From: Rhodoferax sp. | GTDB lineage: Bacteria; Pseudomonadota; Gammaproteobacteria; Burkholderiales; Burkholderiaceae_C | Direction: 5' to 3' | Length of the DNA: 64,000 nucleotides | NCBI GenBank assembly: GCA_024236015.1 | Contig: JACKLK010000001.1 | Location: forward strand, 1,054,001-1,118,000 | Shown: positions 39,655 through 51,146 of the stretch, in pieces | How positions within the stretch are numbered: position 1 is the first letter of the stretch | Layout of the letters: every line of letters begins with the position of its first letter | The notes under the pieces: model-generated | What the model was told of the DNA's origin: nothing | The model's database searches: none | Seen by the model: the letters and a program-made list of their open reading frames with translations, nothing else | Position numbers and translations under genes: made by a program

Positions 39655-40359
39655 ATGGATACCCTTGCCATTCAACTGGAGCCCGCCCGGGCCATCCTGT
39701 ACCAGATAGCAGCCTTCATGCCGCGCCTGCTGATGGCGGCCCTCGTCCTGCTCGGCGGCTGGCTGGTGGCCAAGATCGCCCATGTCGCGGTGACGCGCAT
39801 CCTGCGCGCGGTCAACTTCAACGTGCTGACCGAACGCGCAGGCCTGGACGGGTTTCTCAAGCAAGGCGGGGTATCGAAGGACACGACGGGCATCGTCGGC
39901 CTGCTGGTGTACTGGCTGGTGATACTGGCGGCGCTGCTGATCGCGTTCAACGGGCTCGGCCTGACCACCATCACCGAACTGCTCGGCCGCATCGTGTGGT
40001 TCGTGCCGAACGTCTTCGTGGCCATCCTCGTGCTGGCCTTCGGCGCCTATTTCGCGCGCTTCGTCGGGGACGCCGTGGCGGCCTATTGCCTGAACATCAA
40101 GCTGCAGGACGCCGCCTTTCTCGGCAAGCTGGCGCAATACGCCATCATGGTGTTCGTCGTGCTGATCGCGCTCGACCAGATCCAGATCGGCGGCGACATC
40201 GTGCGCCAGAGTTTCCTGATCATCCTGGCCGGCATCGTGTTCGCGTTCGCGCTGGCGTTCGGCCTGGGCGGCAAGGACTGGGCCGCGCAACGCATCGCGC
40301 GCTGGTGGCCGAGCGCGGTGGCGCAGCGCCGGGACAACGACCAGCGGAGTGACGAATGA
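39655..40359 (+). CDS. Small membrane protein, mechanosensitive-channel related (conserved TM helix family)
   Basis: A 234-residue integral membrane protein with about five hydrophobic segments (near residues 18-40, 78-100, 115-140, 160-180 and 185-212). Two copies of a repeat with G-(Y/F)-x-A-K or ARF-(V/I)-x-D-A-V-A and GGKDWA resemble the conserved-TM-helix group related to MscS-type channels and CmpX. It lacks the cytoplasmic beta domain of MscS. ATG at 39655 has GGAGG upstream (ccggaggaac). It sits between treS and glgX on the same strand, which is unusual for an enzyme operon; a role in osmotic sensing or release is plausible but inferred from its neighbours. Confidence 0.75.
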   Translation: MDTLAIQLEPARAILYQIAAFMPRLLMAALVLLGGWLVAKIAHVAVTRILRAVNFNVLTERAGLDGFLKQGGVSKDTTGIVGLLVYWLVILAALLIAFNGLGLTTITELLGRIVWFVPNVFVAILVLAFGAYFARFVGDAVAAYCLNIKLQDAAFLGKLAQYAIMVFVVLIALDQIQIGGDIVRQSFLIILAGIVFAFALAFGLGGKDWAAQRIARWWPSAVAQRRDNDQRSDE

Positions 40360-40399
40360 CACGACACACCCCCTTCGGCATCGACCGCGGCACGCCTGC

Positions 40400-42580
<2,181 letters not shown>

Positions 42581-42638
42581 GTGCGCCGGGCCGTTCCCAA
42601 GCGCGAATCCCGCAGTGCGTAGCGCGGAGGGTAGTCCA

Positions 42639-44489
42639 GTGAGCCACGATGCCTTTTCCATGCCGTTCGGCGCCACGCTGATCGACGGCGGCGGTGTCGC
42701 GTTCGCATTGTGGGCACCGGGCGCCGAGCGCGTGGTGCTCGAACACGCGGCGCTCGAGCAGTTCAGCGAACATCCGATGCAGCGTGATGCGCAGGGCTGG
42801 CACCGGCTCGACCTGCTCACCGCGCGCGCCGGCGACCGCTATCGCTACCGCCTGCCGGATGGCCTGGTCGTTCCCGATCCGGCATCGCGTTTCAATCCGG
42901 GCGACGTGCATGGCGCCAGCCAGGTGATCGACCCCACGGCCTACCAATGGCAGGACGGCCACTGGCGCGGCCGGCCCTGGCACGAAGCGGTGGTCTACGA
43001 ACTGCACGTGGGCACGTTCACGCCCGAAGGCACGTTCGCGGCCGCCGCGCGGCGCCTGCCCTACCTGGCCGAACTCGGCGTGACGGCCGTCGAGCTGATG
43101 CCGCTGGCCCATTTCCCGGGGCAACGCGGCTGGGGTTATGACGGCGTGTTGCTGTTCGCGCCGCATCCGTGTTACGGCACGCCGGACGAACTGCGTGCCC
43201 TGGTCGATGCCGCGCACCGGCTCGGCCTGATGGTGCTGGTGGACGTCGTCTACAACCACTTCGGCCCGGACGGCAACTACCTGCACGCCTACTGCCCGCC
43301 GTTCTTCAACCCGGCCCACCAGACACCCTGGGGAGCGGCCATCAACTACGACGGCGAGCAGGCGCGCACGGTGCGCGACTTCATGATCGGCAATGCCCTG
43401 TACTGGGTACGGGAGTTCCATGCCGACGGCTTGCGCATGGATGCCATCCATGCCATCCGCGACGACTCGCCCCGGCATATCGTGCACGAGATCTGCGCCG
43501 CGCTGCGCGACGGACCGGGCCGTACGCGCCAGGTGCACGTGGTGCTCGAGAACGATGCCAACCAGGCCCGATGGCTGCGGCGCGACGACGCGGGCACGGC
43601 CCTGTGCGCACAGGCCCAGTGGAACGACGACCTGCACCATGCCGCACACGTGCTGCTGACCGGACAGACCGACGGTTATTACTGCGACTTCGCCGACCGG
43701 CCGCTGCACGGTTTCGGCCAGGCACTGGCACAGGGCTTCATCTACCAGGGCCAGGCGTCCGCGTTTCGCGATGGCGACCCGCGCGGCGAGCCCTGCGACG
43801 GCCTGCCGCTGCAGGCCTTCGTCTCGTTCCTGCAGACCCACGACCAGGTCGGTAATCGCGCCCTTGGCGAACGCCTGCACATGCTGGCCGACCCGCCGCT
43901 CGTGCGGGCCGCGCTGGCCTGCGTGTTGTTGTCGCCCCATGTGCCGATGCTGTTCATGGGCGAGGAGTTCGCCGCGTCCTCGCCGTTCCAGTATTTCTGC
44001 GACTTCGGCCCGGCGCTGGCGCAGCAGGTGGCCGACGGCCGGCGCGCCGAGTTCGGCCGGTTCGCCGCCTTCGCCAGCGAGGCGGCGCGTGCGGCCATTC
44101 CCGACCCGAATGCACCCGCCAGCTTCACCGCGTCGCAACTGACCTGGGCCGAACTCGAGCGCGAGCCGCATCGCCAGTGGCACGCCGACGTGCGCAGCCT
44201 GCTGCAGCTGCGCCAGCGCACGCTGTTTGCGTTGCTGCGCCACGGCAGCCAGCGTGGCGAGGCGACGGTGGACGGCGACACCTTGCGCCTGTGCTGGCCG
44301 CTGGGTGCGCAGGGCCAGGCCGGGCGCCTGAGCCTGCTGGCCCATTTCGGCACCGGCAGCGTGGGCGACGTCGCGCCTGTGCCCGGACGCGTGTTGTTCT
44401 CGCTTGGCCCCGAACCCCAGCCGGGCGGTCCCTGGACCCTGACCCGTGGCGCGGTGGTGCTGAGCTTCGACGGACCCGACCATGGCTGA
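42639..44489 (+). CDS. treZ: Malto-oligosyltrehalose trehalohydrolase
   Basis: GH13_10 enzyme that cleaves trehalose from the reducing end of maltooligosyltrehalose made by TreY. The 616 residues show VAFALWAPGAERV (N-terminal beta domain), VYELHVGTFTPEGTF, DVVYNHFGPDGNYL, GLRMDAIHAIRDDS (nucleophile), VVLENDANQARW and FLQTHDQVGNRALGERL. The GTG at 42639 is preferred: GGAGGG lies seven bases upstream; another in-frame GTG at 42615 lacks such a site. The stop overlaps the next start by eight bases (ATGGCTGA), the same arrangement as glgB/glgE. Confidence 0.94.
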   Translation: MSHDAFSMPFGATLIDGGGVAFALWAPGAERVVLEHAALEQFSEHPMQRDAQGWHRLDLLTARAGDRYRYRLPDGLVVPDPASRFNPGDVHGASQVIDPTAYQWQDGHWRGRPWHEAVVYELHVGTFTPEGTFAAAARRLPYLAELGVTAVELMPLAHFPGQRGWGYDGVLLFAPHPCYGTPDELRALVDAAHRLGLMVLVDVVYNHFGPDGNYLHAYCPPFFNPAHQTPWGAAINYDGEQARTVRDFMIGNALYWVREFHADGLRMDAIHAIRDDSPRHIVHEICAALRDGPGRTRQVHVVLENDANQARWLRRDDAGTALCAQAQWNDDLHHAAHVLLTGQTDGYYCDFADRPLHGFGQALAQGFIYQGQASAFRDGDPRGEPCDGLPLQAFVSFLQTHDQVGNRALGERLHMLADPPLVRAALACVLLSPHVPMLFMGEEFAASSPFQYFCDFGPALAQQVADGRRAEFGRFAAFASEAARAAIPDPNAPASFTASQLTWAELEREPHRQWHADVRSLLQLRQRTLFALLRHGSQRGEATVDGDTLRLCWPLGAQGQAGRLSLLAHFGTGSVGDVAPVPGRVLFSLGPEPQPGGPWTLTRGAVVLSFDGPDHG

Positions 44490-47400
44490 CCACTGGCACG
44501 ACAACACCCGTGCGGCGCTGCACCGGCTGTGCGCGCACCACGGCATCGCAACCCATTACCACGACGTCTGGGGCCACCACAAGGAGGTCGGCGCCGACGC
44601 CTTGCTGGCGCTGCTGCGGGAGTTCGATGCCGGCATCGACACACCGGCCACGCTGGAGGCGGCCTGGGAACGGGCACGCGACGCCGTCTGGGACCAGTCG
44701 GTCACGCCGGTGCTGGCCTTGCCCGAGGGCACCGGACAGTGGCGTGTACCGATACGCCTTCCGATGGACCGCGCCAGGCTGCGCTGGCGGTTGCTGGATG
44801 AACAGGGCGGACTGCTGCGCGACGGTGACGTCGACGCCCTGTCGCTGGAGCAAGGCCAGACCACCGAACGCGCCGGCGTCGCCTGGTGCCTGCGCCACCT
44901 GGTGCTGGAACTGCCGCTGGCGGTCGGCTACTACCAGCTGCTGATCGACGGCCTGGCGCCGCAGGGCACGACCCGCACGTTGCTGGTCTGTGCACCGGCG
45001 CAGTGTTACCGGCCACCGGCCCTGCGCGACGGCGGCCGGGTCTGGGGGCCGGCGGTGCAGCTGTACACGGTGCGCTCGCAGCGCAACTGGGGCATCGGCG
45101 ACTTCGGCGACCTCGAGCAGCTGGTGCGGCAGATGGCCGAACGGGGCGCCGACATCGTCGGGCTCAATCCGCTGCACGCGATGTTCGCGCACAACCCCGC
45201 GCATGCGAGCCCCTACAGCCCCAGCTCGCGCCGGCAACTCAACGTCCTGTACATCGACGTGTCCGCGGTCGACGAATTCAGCCATTGCACCGCCGCGCGC
45301 CAGCGATTCGCCGCGCCGGAGTTCCAGCAGCGGCTGGCCCGGCTGCGCAACGCCGCCTTGGTCGACTATGCCGGCGTGGCAGCGGCCAAGCAGGAGATCC
45401 TGCAACTGCTGTACGCGCATTTTGTGCAGCACCACCTGGGTGCCGACGGTGCTGCCGCGGACGACCATGGCCAGGCCTTCGTCGACTTCGTCAACCACGG
45501 CGGCGACGCGCTGCGCCAGCATGCCGTGTTCGAGGCGATCCAGGCGCGGCTGCATGCCGACGACGCCTCGGTGTGGGGCTGGCCGGTCTGGCCCGACGCC
45601 TGGCGCGACCCGGATGGCGCGGCGGTGCGCGACTTTGCCCGTGACCATGGCGACGCGGTCCGGTTCCACCAGTACCAGCAATGGCTGGCCACGCGACAGC
45701 TGGCCCGGGTACGGCAATGTTGCGAGGACCTGGGCATGGGTGTCGGCCTGTACCTGGACCTGGCGGTCTCGGTCGACCGCGCCGGCTCGGACAGCTGGAG
45801 CCACCAGCATTGTTTTGCCGCCCATGCCAGCGTGGGCGCTCCGCCGGACGAGTTCAATCCGAATGGCCAGGGCTGGGGCCTGCCGGCACTGCGGCCCGAT
45901 CGGCTGCGCGCAGACCACTACCGGCTGTTCATCGACACCCTGCGCAGCGCGATGCGGGCATCCGGCGCCTTGCGCATCGACCATGTCATGGGCTTGATGC
46001 GGCTGTTCTGGATCCCGGGCGGTTATTCGGCGCGCGACGGGGCCTATGTGCATTACGCGCTGGACGAGATGCTGGCCATCGTCGCGCTCGAAAGCCAGCG
46101 CAACCGCTGCATGGTGATCGGCGAAGACCTGGGCACCGTCGCCGACGAGATGCGCCAGGCACTGGCCCGCCGCGACGTGTTGTCGTACCGGCTGCTGTAC
46201 TTCGAGCGCAGCGGCGACGGCGGCTTCCGTTCGCCGTCTGACTATCCGGGCGCCGCACTGGCCGCGGTCAGCACCCACGACCTGGCCACGCTGGCCGGCT
46301 GGTGGTGCGGGCACGACCTGCAGCAGCGGCTGCGGCTGGGCCTGTACCCCAGCGAGCACCTGTTCGAGAAGCAACTGGCGGACCGTGCGCAGGAACGCAC
46401 CCGGCTGCTGCTGGCACTGCGCCATGCCAACCTGTTGTCGGCCGAGGCGGTTGCCGCGGCCGCGGGCAAGGAACAACTGCCGGGCGACGTGATGCGGGCC
46501 GTCCATGCCTATCTGGCCGGCGCGCCGTCGGCGGTGATGATGGTGCAGATGGAGGACGTGTTGTCGGTGACCGACCAGGTCAACATGCCGTCGACGACGC
46601 ACGAACATCCGAACTGGCGGCGCAAGCTGCCGATCGGCCTGGCCGAGCTGCGTCGGGACGACGGCCTGGGCCGACTCGCGCAGACCTTGTCGGCCATCCG
46701 CCCGCGCCGGATGGGCGCGCGCACACCCGGCCCCGCCGGCCAGGCGCGTATCCCCCGCGCCACCTACCGGCTGCAGTTCCAGCAGGATTTCGGTTTCGAC
46801 GACGCGGTGCGCTTTCTTCCCTACCTGGCGCAGCTTGGCGTGAGCCATGTCTATTGCTCGCCGATCCACCGCGCACGGGCCGGCAGCACCCATGGCTACG
46901 ATGTCGTGGCCCACGACGAGATCAATCCCGAACTCGGCGGACCACAGGCATTCGAGCGCTTCTGCGCGGCCTTGCAGCACCATGGCATGGGCCAGCTGCT
47001 GGACATGGTCCCCAACCACATGGGCGTGCTCGGTGGCGACAACGCCTGGTGGAACGACGTGCTGGAGAACGGGCCGTGTTCGCTGTATGCGCGGCACTTC
47101 GACATCGACTGGCAACCGCTCAATGCGCAGTTGCGCGGCAAGGTGCTGCTGCCGGTGCTGGGCAACCACTATGGCGAGGTGCTGATGGCCGGCGAGCTGC
47201 AGCTGGCCTTCGACGCGAGCGGCGGCAGTTTTGCGCTGCATTATTTCGATCACCGCTTCCCGCTGGCACCGGAGACCTACGCGACGCTGCTGCAGCCGGC
47301 GCTGGAACAGGTCACCGACCCCGATCTGGCGGCCGCCCTGGCCAGCGTCTCGGCTGCGTTCGGCCACCTGCCCGAGCGCGAGGACACGCGCGATGCCACC

Positions 47401-49608
47401 CGCCATGAGCGCGCACGCGACAAGGAACTGCTCAAGGCCCGGCTCGGCCGCCTGGTGACGCGCCACGATGCGCTCGCGCATGCGATCGCGGGCGCGGTTG
47501 CCGAGCTCAACGTGGAGCCCTCCCGCGACGGCCTGCACCGGCTGATCGAGGCGCAGGCCTACCGGCTGGCGTTCTGGCGCGTCGCGGCCGACGAGATCAA
47601 CTACCGGCGCTTCTTCGACATCAACGACCTGGCGGCCTTGCGCATCGAGCGCAGCGCGGTGTTCGAGGCCACGCAGTCGATGGCGCTGGACCTGGCGGCG
47701 CGCGGCGTCATCGACGGGCTGCGCATCGACCATCCCGACGGCTTGTACGACCCGGCCCACTACTTCGCGCGCCTGCAGCGCGGATATGCGGCGCGCCGCG
47801 GATGGGCGCTGCCCGCGACCGATGCCGACGGCCGGCCGCAGCGGCCGCTGTACGTGGTGGCCGAGAAGATCGCCGCGGCCCACGAGGAGATCCCGCTGGA
47901 CTGGGCCATCCACGGCACCACCGGCTACCGTTTCGCCAACGTCGCCGGCGGCGTGCTCGTCGACACCGAGGCGGGCCAGCGTTTCGCCCATATCTGGCGC
48001 AATTTCACCGGCGATGCGCGCAGCTTCGAGACGCTGGCCCATGACGGCAAGCGCGACATCATGCGTTTCGCGCTGGCGGCCGAACTGCAGGTGCTGTCGA
48101 CCGAGCTGGTGCGTATCGCCCATGCCGACCGGCGCACCCGCGACTACACGCACAACGAGTTGCGCCGGGCGCTGGCCGAGGTCGTGGCCGCCATGCCGGT
48201 CTACCGCAGCTACATCCGCGAACTACCGTCGCAGCAGGACCGGCGCTATATCGAATGGGCCGTGACCGAGGCCCGCAACCACAGCCAGGACGCCGACCTG
48301 TCGATCTTCGACTTCGTGCGCGACTGCCTGCTGGCCCAGCCCATCGAGGGGGCCGACGCCGCACTGCGTACCCGTATCCGGCGCTTTGCCGTGCGGTTCC
48401 AGCAGTTCAGCGCGCCGGTCACCGCCAAGGGCGTCGAGGACACCGCGTTCTATCGGTATTTCCCGCTCAGCTCGCTCAACGAGGTGGGCGGCGAGCCGGC
48501 GGTCTTCGGTTATGCGCCGGCGGACTTTCACGCCGCCAATGCGGACCGGGTCCGGCGCTGGCCCCATACCATGCTGGCCACGTCGACCCACGACAACAAG
48601 CGCTCCGAGGATGTGCGTTGCCGCATCCACGTGTTGTCCGAGATACCGGCGCGATGGCGACTGGCGCTGCGGCGCTGGCGCCAGATGAATCGCGCGTTGC
48701 GCTCCGAACTGCAAAGCCAGGGGGAGCACATGCTGGCGCCGTCACGGGCCGACGAATACCTGCTGTACCAGACGCTGCTGGGCACGCTGCCGGTCGGCGG
48801 CCTGGACGACGCGCAGGCCCGCGAGACCTATGTGCTGCGGATCGTGCGCTACATGCACAAGGCCGCGCGCGAGGCCAAGGTCCACACCCGCTGGACCGTG
48901 CCGAACACGGCCTATGAAGATGCGCTCGAGCATTTTGTCCGCGGCCTGTTGCGCCCGGGCCCGCACAACCACTTCCTCGACGACCTGCGGGCCTTGACCG
49001 CTTCGCTGGCCTGGTTCGGCGCCTTCAACAGCCTGGCGCTGGCCATGCTCAAGTTCAGCTGCCCCGGTGTACCCGACCTGTACCAGGGCATGGAGACGCT
49101 GCAGCTGACCCTGGTGGATCCGGACAACCGCTCGCCGGTGGACCATGCGCGCCTGGCCGGCATGCTGGACGCGTTGCGCCGGCACGACCCCGGGCAGGCC
49201 GTGTCCCTGCTCGCGCATCCCGAAGACGGCCGCGCCAAGATGTGGGTCACCTGGCGCATGCTGACGCTGCGCCGGCAACGACCTGAACTGCTGCGCGACG
49301 GCGACTACACCGCGCTGGCCACCACCGGAGCGGCAGCCGACCATGTGATCGCGTTCCGGCGCGGCCTGGGCGACACGTCGCTGATCGTGCTCGTGCCCCG
49401 GCTGCTGGCCCGCCTGATGGAGCTGCGCAACGTGTTGCCCGTCGGAACCGACGTCTGGAGCGACACCGGTGTGGAACTGGATCTGCCCGACGGCACCCGC
49501 ATGACCGACACCTTGACCGGCCGCACCATCGAGGTGCAGGCCGGTCGGATCGGCGTGGCGCAAGCCTTCGCGCACTTCCCCATGGCCGCATTCGTGACAG
49601 GCCCGTGA
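44482..49608 (+). CDS. treY: 4-alpha-glucanotransferase fused to malto-oligosyltrehalose synthase
   Basis: A 1708-residue bifunctional protein. Residues about 1-745 are a MalQ-type GH77 transferase: WGIGDFGDLEQLV, NPLHAMFAHNPAHASPYSPSSR, RIDHVMGLMRLFWIP (nucleophile), VIGEDLGTVADEM (acid/base) and STHDLATLAGWW. A short linker (about 745-755) leads to a TreY domain (about 756-1708): RATYRLQFQQDFGFDDAV, GLRIDHPDGLYDP (nucleophile), YVVAEKIAAAHEEIPLDWA and TSTHDNKRSEDVRCR. MalQ disproportionates maltodextrins to lengths suited to TreY, which isomerises the reducing end to a trehalose linkage for TreZ. The single reading frame is unbroken. A matching fusion occurs to my knowledge in some proteobacteria; gene symbol given for the C-terminal half. 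Confidence 0.93.
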   Translation: MADHWHDNTRAALHRLCAHHGIATHYHDVWGHHKEVGADALLALLREFDAGIDTPATLEAAWERARDAVWDQSVTPVLALPEGTGQWRVPIRLPMDRARLRWRLLDEQGGLLRDGDVDALSLEQGQTTERAGVAWCLRHLVLELPLAVGYYQLLIDGLAPQGTTRTLLVCAPAQCYRPPALRDGGRVWGPAVQLYTVRSQRNWGIGDFGDLEQLVRQMAERGADIVGLNPLHAMFAHNPAHASPYSPSSRRQLNVLYIDVSAVDEFSHCTAARQRFAAPEFQQRLARLRNAALVDYAGVAAAKQEILQLLYAHFVQHHLGADGAAADDHGQAFVDFVNHGGDALRQHAVFEAIQARLHADDASVWGWPVWPDAWRDPDGAAVRDFARDHGDAVRFHQYQQWLATRQLARVRQCCEDLGMGVGLYLDLAVSVDRAGSDSWSHQHCFAAHASVGAPPDEFNPNGQGWGLPALRPDRLRADHYRLFIDTLRSAMRASGALRIDHVMGLMRLFWIPGGYSARDGAYVHYALDEMLAIVALESQRNRCMVIGEDLGTVADEMRQALARRDVLSYRLLYFERSGDGGFRSPSDYPGAALAAVSTHDLATLAGWWCGHDLQQRLRLGLYPSEHLFEKQLADRAQERTRLLLALRHANLLSAEAVAAAAGKEQLPGDVMRAVHAYLAGAPSAVMMVQMEDVLSVTDQVNMPSTTHEHPNWRRKLPIGLAELRRDDGLGRLAQTLSAIRPRRMGARTPGPAGQARIPRATYRLQFQQDFGFDDAVRFLPYLAQLGVSHVYCSPIHRARAGSTHGYDVVAHDEINPELGGPQAFERFCAALQHHGMGQLLDMVPNHMGVLGGDNAWWNDVLENGPCSLYARHFDIDWQPLNAQLRGKVLLPVLGNHYGEVLMAGELQLAFDASGGSFALHYFDHRFPLAPETYATLLQPALEQVTDPDLAAALASVSAAFGHLPEREDTRDATRHERARDKELLKARLGRLVTRHDALAHAIAGAVAELNVEPSRDGLHRLIEAQAYRLAFWRVAADEINYRRFFDINDLAALRIERSAVFEATQSMALDLAARGVIDGLRIDHPDGLYDPAHYFARLQRGYAARRGWALPATDADGRPQRPLYVVAEKIAAAHEEIPLDWAIHGTTGYRFANVAGGVLVDTEAGQRFAHIWRNFTGDARSFETLAHDGKRDIMRFALAAELQVLSTELVRIAHADRRTRDYTHNELRRALAEVVAAMPVYRSYIRELPSQQDRRYIEWAVTEARNHSQDADLSIFDFVRDCLLAQPIEGADAALRTRIRRFAVRFQQFSAPVTAKGVEDTAFYRYFPLSSLNEVGGEPAVFGYAPADFHAANADRVRRWPHTMLATSTHDNKRSEDVRCRIHVLSEIPARWRLALRRWRQMNRALRSELQSQGEHMLAPSRADEYLLYQTLLGTLPVGGLDDAQARETYVLRIVRYMHKAAREAKVHTRWTVPNTAYEDALEHFVRGLLRPGPHNHFLDDLRALTASLAWFGAFNSLALAMLKFSCPGVPDLYQGMETLQLTLVDPDNRSPVDHARLAGMLDALRRHDPGQAVSLLAHPEDGRAKMWVTWRMLTLRRQRPELLRDGDYTALATTGAAADHVIAFRRGLGDTSLIVLVPRLLARLMELRNVLPVGTDVWSDTGVELDLPDGTRMTDTLTGRTIEVQAGRIGVAQAFAHFPMAAFVTGP

Positions 49609-49680
49609 CCGCCGGCCAATAGCCTCGGCCGTGGTGTGGCAACCATGGCCCGGGCCGGCGCCCCGCCCGGCCGCTGCCGG

Positions 49681-49686
49681 TAAAAT
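49681..49686 (+). promoter_or_regulatory. Possible -10 upstream of the antiporter gene
   Basis: TAAAAT stands out in a GC-rich stretch about 100 bases before the ATG at 49788. No -35 fits at 16-18 bases. It would give an 90-100 base leader. Confidence 0.35.
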
Positions 49687-49787
49687 GCCAGCCTGGCGAC
49701 CGGCCAAGCCGTTCGCCCCGTCCTCCCCTCGTGTGCCGGCATCCGCCGTGCGCACCACCCTCCCCCCACCCAGGTCCTCCTTGCTGC

Positions 49788-51119
49788 ATGCCCGCCATTA
49801 CCAGTGAAGTCGTCTATCTGCTGCTGATCTTCGGATTGCTGGTCATCCCGCGCGCGCTGCAGCGCTTCCGGATTCCGGCGCCGCTGACCAGCTTCGCGTT
49901 CGGCATGGTCGCGGCGGTATTCCTGGTCGGGTTCAGCCAGGACGCCACGCTGGCGCTGCTGGCCACGCTGGGCATCTCGTCCCTGTTCCTGTTCGCGGGC
50001 CTGGAGGTGCAGATGGACGAACTGCGCCGCGGCATGTGGCCGCTGCTGAGCCATCTGGTGGCGCGCGCCATCACGCTGACCGGCGCGGCGCTGTTGTCGA
50101 TGCATTACCTGGGCCTGTCCTGGCAGGTATCGGCATTGCTGGCGCTGGCGCTGCTGACGCCCTCCACCGGCTTCATCCTGGACACCTTGTCCCGCCTGGG
50201 CCTGACCGAGGACGAGCGTTACTGGGTGACCGTGAAGGCGGTCGGCGGCGAACTACTGGCGCTGCTGGTGCTGTTCCTGGTGCTGCAATCGGGCTCGATC
50301 GAGCGGCTCAGTTATGCCTCAGGCGCACTGGTGCTGATGATCGTGGGCATGCCGCTGCTGTTCATCGGCCTGGGCCGGCTGGTGCTGCCCCATGCGCCCG
50401 GTTCGGAGTTCTCCCTGCTGGTGATGGTGGGCCTGATCGCGGCCTACATCACCTACCAGCTGGGCGTGTATTACCTCGTGGGGGCGTTCCTGGCCGGCTT
50501 CATCGCCCGGCTGCTGCGCCAGCGCATGCCCTTGCTGGCCTCGGACGAGAATCTGCGCGCGATCCAGATGTTCGCGTCGTTCTTCGTGCCGTTCTATTTC
50601 TTCTACATGGGCATGCGGGTGCCGTCGGGCGCACTGAGCTGGGAAGCCTTGTGGTGGGGCCTGGGCCTGACGGCGGTGGTGCTGCCGCTGCGCATCGGTT
50701 CGATCTGGCTGCACCGGCGCATGACCGGCGGCGAAACCGCGCGTGGCAGCCTGCGCGTGGCCACGGCGTTGACGCCCACGCTGATCTTCACGCTGGTGCT
50801 GGCCACCATCATGCGCGAGCGATTCCAGGTCTCGGACGCCCTGTACGGCGCGCTGCTCTTCTATGCCGGCGTGTCGACCCTGCTGCCCTCGCTCGTGCTG
50901 GCCAAGCCGGTGGACTTCAACGTGCTGGTCGGCCCGCTGCCGGAGGGCCATCACAACAAGATGGTGAAAGCCGCAGAAGCCGCAGAAGCCGCAGAAGCGG
51001 CAGAGGCCGCGAAGGCCGTGGACAAGCCGGACACGGCAGCGGCGCCAGCCGACGCGGCGCAGCCGCCCGCGCACACCGAGGCCACGCAGCCGGGCGAGAC
51101 CCGGCCCAGCGCCGGCTGA
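49788..51119 (+). CDS. CPA2-family cation:proton antiporter
   Basis: Inner-membrane exchanger of K+ or Na+ for protons, 443 residues with about twelve hydrophobic segments (YLLLIFGLLVIP, LALLATLGISSLFLFAGLEV, LVLMIVGMPLLFIGLG and onward). LFLFAGLEVQMDELR and LLTPSTGFILDTLSRLG are typical of KefB/KefC-like membrane domains; no RCK/TrkA-N domain follows, so it is the membrane unit alone. The C-terminal tail is alanine-, glutamate- and proline-rich and includes AEAAEAAEAA coded by 9-bp repeats. The start MPAITSEVV at 49788 was chosen over an upstream ATG giving a proline-cysteine-rich leader. It stands downstream of the trehalose cluster and converges on mscS. Confidence 0.85.
   Translation: MPAITSEVVYLLLIFGLLVIPRALQRFRIPAPLTSFAFGMVAAVFLVGFSQDATLALLATLGISSLFLFAGLEVQMDELRRGMWPLLSHLVARAITLTGAALLSMHYLGLSWQVSALLALALLTPSTGFILDTLSRLGLTEDERYWVTVKAVGGELLALLVLFLVLQSGSIERLSYASGALVLMIVGMPLLFIGLGRLVLPHAPGSEFSLLVMVGLIAAYITYQLGVYYLVGAFLAGFIARLLRQRMPLLASDENLRAIQMFASFFVPFYFFYMGMRVPSGALSWEALWWGLGLTAVVLPLRIGSIWLHRRMTGGETARGSLRVATALTPTLIFTLVLATIMRERFQVSDALYGALLFYAGVSTLLPSLVLAKPVDFNVLVGPLPEGHHNKMVKAAEAAEAAEAAEAAKAVDKPDTAAAPADAAQPPAHTEATQPGETRPSAG
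50970..51014 (+). repeat. Nine-base tandem repeat in the antiporter C-terminus
   Basis: Three perfect copies of GCCGCAGAA (50970-50996) followed by two degenerate copies (GCGGCAGAG, GCCGCGAAG), coding for repeated Ala-Ala-Glu units. Units are multiples of three, so copy-number changes would keep the frame. Confidence 0.85.
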
Positions 51120-51146
51120 GGCTGCGCTCCGTCGGCGCCGGCGCCG

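Noticed and set aside
40349..40399. GTG start of glgX at 40349
   Set aside because: In frame and near GGAG, but the family N-terminus aligns with the ATG at 40400. Kept only as an alternative.
44125..48153. A 1342-codon open frame on the minus strand opposite malQ-treY and treZ
   Set aside because: The opposite strand encodes intact enzymes with all catalytic residues; this frame has no recognisable domain.
51133..51146. CGGCGCCGGCGCCG palindrome between antiporter and mscS as terminator
   Set aside because: Self-complementary without a loop and no T tract; GC-rich chance palindromes are expected here.
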